The notes beneath the pieces were generated by a model. It worked only from the letters and a program-made list of their open reading frames with translations. It made no database searches and was not told the DNA's origin. From assembly GCA_002633005.1 (NCBI GenBank), contig NMRA01000062.1:1161991-1217650 (forward strand): DNA of 55,660 bases. The letters run 5' to 3'. The stretch is from Phoronis australis. Taxonomy: Eukaryota > Phoronida > Phoronidae. Positions 53,201 through 55,660 of the stretch are shown here, piece by piece (the first letter of the stretch is position 1; the number at the start of each line of letters is the position of its first letter). The translations under genes and the position numbers were made by a program.

Positions 53201-55180
53201 TGTCGTGGAGCTCAAATTCATCGGTGTGTGTTAGCAGGTTGCTTGTGATTCTGGTTTTGAGCAATCTGGTGGCAACTTCTCACGGACTTGCCAGACTGGT
53301 ACCGCACTAGAGTTTCTTTAGAACATTTGTAAGTGTGAAAACGTTAAGGGCCACTTTTCCGATAATAGGAAAAATCCCAATGTAGAACTCTTTCTAACTC
53401 ATAGGCTATTTTAATTGATTTCTTTTTTGCTTTGATCTCAGAATTTGCTAAAGTTCCTTCCATGACTTAAATCGAGTTTACATTGTTCAGTGCTGTTATT
53501 ACTCCAGTTTTTTTTATAAAATGACACCGAATTAGGGGGTTAATCGTTATGAAATGGTTTTTAATTTCACATTTGCAGTGTCAAAAGTCGAGAAACCTTG
53601 AACCCAAAAAGCCACACTTTATCTCCGATACAATCTGTTCCATTTTGTTTAATTTTCGGAGACATCTACACAAGTGTTGCTTCATCAAAGTTGTCGAAAT
53701 GGCGACAAAACACTACGTTAGTCCAGTACATGAATAAATAATTGGTCGCTGCTTGCAAAATCTTAGTATTAATATCCGATAATATTCCTACAAAACATAT
53801 GTACAGATACTAAAAACGACTTCCTTATCCAGTTCCCTGAAACAAAATCATAATCTCTAACCGTCGACAACCCTCAGTAGTTGGTAGAAAGTTTTGAAAA
53901 CTCCTTTCAACGGTGCTAAATGGGCCGGAGTGCGTGACCTACGAATTTAGCGAAATGCGTGGAGACCGTGGAAACATAAGAACGACTTACTAACGGTTTT
54001 GACTTATATTTCAACGATTACATCGGGTACGGACTCAACTGTGCTTGTGAATGATTATGATCAATGTGGTGGCAACGGACTTGCCAGGCTAATACATCAT
54101 CGAGTGGTTTCGCACTTGAGTGCACAAAAGAGTTATTCTAGTACATTTTAAGTGTGAAAACGTTAATGACCGCATTTCCGTTGATAGGAAACACTCGCAG
54201 TGTCGAATTTTGAGAGATCTGGGACGCAAAAAGCCACTCTTTTCATCGCCTATCCAATCTGGTTTCATTCCTTCTAACCATCGCTAACATTTCGTCAAGT
54301 GTTGCTCCTTCAAAGATGTCGAAATTTTCAACACCACACTACGCTGTTCTAGTACATGAATAAAAAATTAGCGGCTAGTTGCAATAACACAGAATTACCC
54401 TCCGATAACATTGTCACCATAGCCCTATTCAAAAGTAAATCAAACCCGGTTTTGGCTAATTAAATGATACTAAAAACGACTTACCCATCCAGTTTTCTAC
54501 AACAAAATCATAATCTGTAACCGTTGACAACCCTCAGTAGGTGGGAGAATATTTTGCAAACTCCTTTCAAAGGTTCAGAATTTGCCAGGGAGCCTGACCT
54601 ACGATTTTAGGGAAATAGGTGGAGACCGTGGAAATTGACCACATACCAAAGACAATAATATCCAATTTCGGAGATAGGAAATATTAGTTTATATTTGATA
54701 CATGTCTTTTATAGTTCAAGATTTACGCTTTTGAAGCACTATCAGGTGACGGATTGAGGATTGGTTGAAATCATCTAAACAATCTTTACTACCTTTAAGA
54801 AGCAAATAATGTTTGATTATATTCCGAATTTTACTGTCGATTATTTGATGCAAGTTTGGTAAAATCTATCGCCGTTCTGTTAAAGACTGTAAAGTTCAAT
54901 TTTAAGATAATTCTATTCTAATATTTTGCATCTGACATTACATATTTCTACTGATCCATACTGAATACTCTACATTGATTCTTTTACTTCACTGTGCTTT
55001 CAGGAGTAAGTTGTGGTTCGCCAGACGTAACCTCCAACTCAACTGTTACATCGAATACCAATGTCTTTGGTGACACCGCCAACTACGCTTGTGATACTGG
55101 ATATGAAAAATCTGGCGGCAACATCTCCCGAACTTGCCTTGCTGATAAATCATGGAGTGGTACCGCTTTGGCCTGCACGA
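47143..55180 (+). CDS. Sushi (CCP) domain protein, 5' part (3' incomplete)
   Basis: Proposed join: 47143-47215, 48169-48348, 55004-55180. All junctions are phase 1. The N-terminus MWKMPPGSASCLAVCIVLLS is a signal peptide (hydrophobic core, then LHQG). The two following exons each encode one Sushi domain, the four-cysteine module of complement regulators, selectin-like and many invertebrate surface proteins. The donor after 55180 shows the gene continues beyond the window, so the final architecture (secreted or membrane) is unknown. A short upstream ATG (at 47124, three codons then stop) precedes the start, and tttttcag at 47103-47110 suggests a spliced 5' UTR. The 6.6-kb intron 2 holds duplicated blocks and dead Sushi copies. 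Confidence 0.78.
47216..48168 (+). other. intron 1 of the Sushi gene with repeat copy A
   Basis: Phase-1 intron. It contains the first copy of a block that recurs twice in intron 2 (47711-48058). Confidence 0.65.
47711..48058. repeat. intronic block, copy A
   Basis: From AATGACCGATACACCCATGC to AAAAGAGATACACCA. It matches 49890-50197 and 50271-50620 closely (long identical runs such as CTTTCTTGAATTCTTAGTGT). Confidence 0.9.
48169..48348 (+). CDS. exon: Sushi domain 1
   Basis: 180 nt, phase 1-1, acceptor atttcaag and donor gtaagta. It reads CSEPPTLSNSTYNVN...YTCDSGFHKTSGDEIRTCSN..GTWIGENITC: four cysteines with the YtCd-GF, R-C and W blocks of CCP domains. Several NxT sequons. Confidence 0.9.
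48349..49817 (+). other. intron 2, first part
   Basis: No exon recognised. A perfect 9-bp stem with 5-base loop lies at 49044-49066 (GTCTGATAC..GTATCAGAC). Confidence 0.5.
49818..50620. repeat. intronic block, tandem copies B and C (380-bp period)
   Basis: GACGATTTGCTTCAAGCGAC recurs at 49818 and 50198. Copy B (49818-50197) and copy C (50198 to about 50620) are tandem; C is more diverged. Both contain the copy A sequence. Confidence 0.9.
51527..52230. mobile_element. possible hAT-like element, about 700 bp
   Basis: The left CATAGGTGGATTCAAGGGGG (51527) and right CCCCCCTTAAATCCGCCACTG (to 52230) look like inverted termini of the CAGTGGCGGATC family. No target duplication is visible, so these may be ends of two different elements. 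No coding capacity in the interior. Confidence 0.45.
52231..53228 (+). other. intron 2, middle part
   Basis: Nothing recognised. Confidence 0.4.
53234..53321 (+). pseudogene. dead Sushi exon copy 1
   Basis: After a ttagcag it reads, in one frame, ACDSGFEQSGGNFSRTCQTG, then TALEFL and a stop. It matches the C-terminal half of Sushi domain 2 but lacks the N-terminal half, the segment around the conserved Trp and the last Cys. Joining from the preceding phase-1 exon would hit a stop at once, so it is not a usable exon. Confidence 0.75.
53322..54055 (+). repeat. unit linking dead Sushi copies 1 and 2
   Basis: Contains AAGTGTGAAAACGTTAA, CTAAAAACGACTT, CAACCCTCAGTAG, GCGTGACCTACGA and GGAGACCGTGG, all of which recur after 54139 and, in part, from 55366. 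This is the non-coding part of a duplicated unit of about 0.8 kb. Confidence 0.75.
54030..54128 (+). pseudogene. dead Sushi exon copy 2
   Basis: ACATCGGGTACGGACTCAAC, then GCTTGTGA, then GGTGGCAACGG are diverged versions of the second Sushi exon. The end reads TCQANTSSSGFALECT, with the conserved Trp changed to Ser. A deletion after GGCAAC shifts the frame, and the donor is destroyed (AAAAGA instead of GTRAG). Confidence 0.75.
54129..55003 (+). other. intron 2, last part, with a second copy of the duplicated flank
   Basis: 54139-54640 repeats the flank unit seen at 53322-53990. From about 54650 to 55003 nothing is recognised apart from the polypyrimidine-rich acceptor before the next exon. 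Confidence 0.6.
55004..55180 (+). CDS. exon: Sushi domain 2
   Basis: 177 nt, phase 1-1, acceptor gctttcag and donor gtaagtt. It reads VSCGSPDVTSNSTVT...NYACDTGYEKSGGNISRTCL..KSWSGTALACT, with four cysteines and Trp in place. It is the intact relative of the dead copies around it. Confidence 0.9.
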
Positions 55181-55365
55181 GTAAGTTACTTTAAAATTTG
55201 TACATTTGTGTGTTAGCGAAAACTTCAAGTTTGCGTAGATCGAAAATACTTCAATTTCCTGTTCTTTCGTAGTCGTCATACGTATTTGCAAGAATAAAAC
55301 TGAAGAAAAGGCGGCCAGCCTGTGTTCAAGTTCTTAAATCCTATACATCATTGAGTTGAACCTCA

Positions 55366-55660
55366 GCCAAATGGGTCAGAGTGCGTGACCTACGATTTTA
55401 GCGATATGCGTGGAGACCGTGGTAACATCAGACCGAGTTACTAACGCATTTGACTGAGATTTTAACAATTACATCGGGTACGGACTCAACTATGATTTTG
55501 ACTGAGTATGATCAATGTGGTGGCAACGGACTTGCCAGGCTAATACATCATGGAGTGGTAGCGCACTAGAGTGCACAAGTGAGTGATTCTAGTACATTTT
55601 AAGTGTGAAAACGTTAAAGACCGCATTTCCGATGATAGGAAACACTCGCAGAGTCGAATA
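55366..55660 (+). repeat. third copy of the Sushi-bearing unit (cut by the window end)
   Basis: 55366-55500 repeats the GTGCGTGACCTACGATTTTAG and GGAGACCGTGG flank; a dead Sushi copy 3 lies at 55468-55578; AAGTGTGAAAACGTTAAAGA follows from 55599, as after copies 1 and 2. Confidence 0.8.
55468..55578 (+). pseudogene. dead Sushi exon copy 3
   Basis: The end reads TCQANTSWSGSALECT followed by a plausible donor GTGAGT, so the last third of the domain, its Trp and the splice donor are intact. A deletion after GGTGGCAAC and decay of the N-terminal half shift the frame. It is the best preserved of the three dead copies. Confidence 0.75.

Noticed and set aside
53234-53321. Counting this Sushi-like stretch as a coding exon
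   Set aside because: From a phase-1 donor it meets a stop codon almost immediately, and it lacks half of the domain.

Overview
This is metazoan nuclear DNA. It shows GT-AG introns, extracellular EGF, SEA and Sushi (CCP) domain exons joined mainly by phase-1 introns, a long simple (TG)n tract, many short non-autonomous repeats, and decayed retroelements. No operons, ribosome binding sites, RNA genes or CRISPR arrays were seen. The domain style (cbEGF repeats with NAT sequons), the many TACATGTA octamers and the repeat load suggest a marine invertebrate such as an amphioxus, hemichordate, mollusc or cnidarian. I cannot fix the phylum from sequence alone.

Region 1 (about 418-11473, + strand) is the main gene. 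I could join 14 exons in one continuous reading frame of about 1056 residues, with the 5' end missing from the window. The predicted protein has 16 EGF-like domains (10 of them in a single 1342-base exon), a short Thr-rich stalk, a SEA domain with a GSVIV autoproteolysis motif, one more EGF domain, a single transmembrane helix and a cytoplasmic tail of about 170 residues. The EGF-SEA-EGF-TM-tail order is that of transmembrane mucins of the MUC3/12/13/17 kind. It is most likely a cell-surface glycoprotein that is cleaved yet stays associated as two subunits. Several tail-end splice choices look possible, including a GC-AG intron, two in-frame donors 9 bases apart, and two introns whose retention would stop the protein early.

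Region 2 (about 11.5-47.1 kb) appears gene-poor. I found no convincing host exon. It holds a 21-bp minisatellite that reverses orientation in the middle, several CAGTGGCGGATC-type hAT-like MITEs (two with 5-bp target duplications), a Penelope-like reverse-transcriptase remnant on the minus strand broken by one of those MITEs, a decayed Gag-like fragment between two similar direct repeats, a 2.9-kb DNA transposon with long inverted repeats and a 3-bp target duplication, and the 3' end of a LINE reverse transcriptase ending close to (TG)42. Everything else there is unassigned.

Region 3 (47143 to the end, + strand) is the 5' part of a second gene: a signal-peptide exon and two intact Sushi exons, all phase 1, running off the window. 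Its long intron contains a triplicated block of about 350 bp. Around the second Sushi exon there are three decayed copies of a Sushi exon with shared flanks, which looks like exon birth and death by local duplication.
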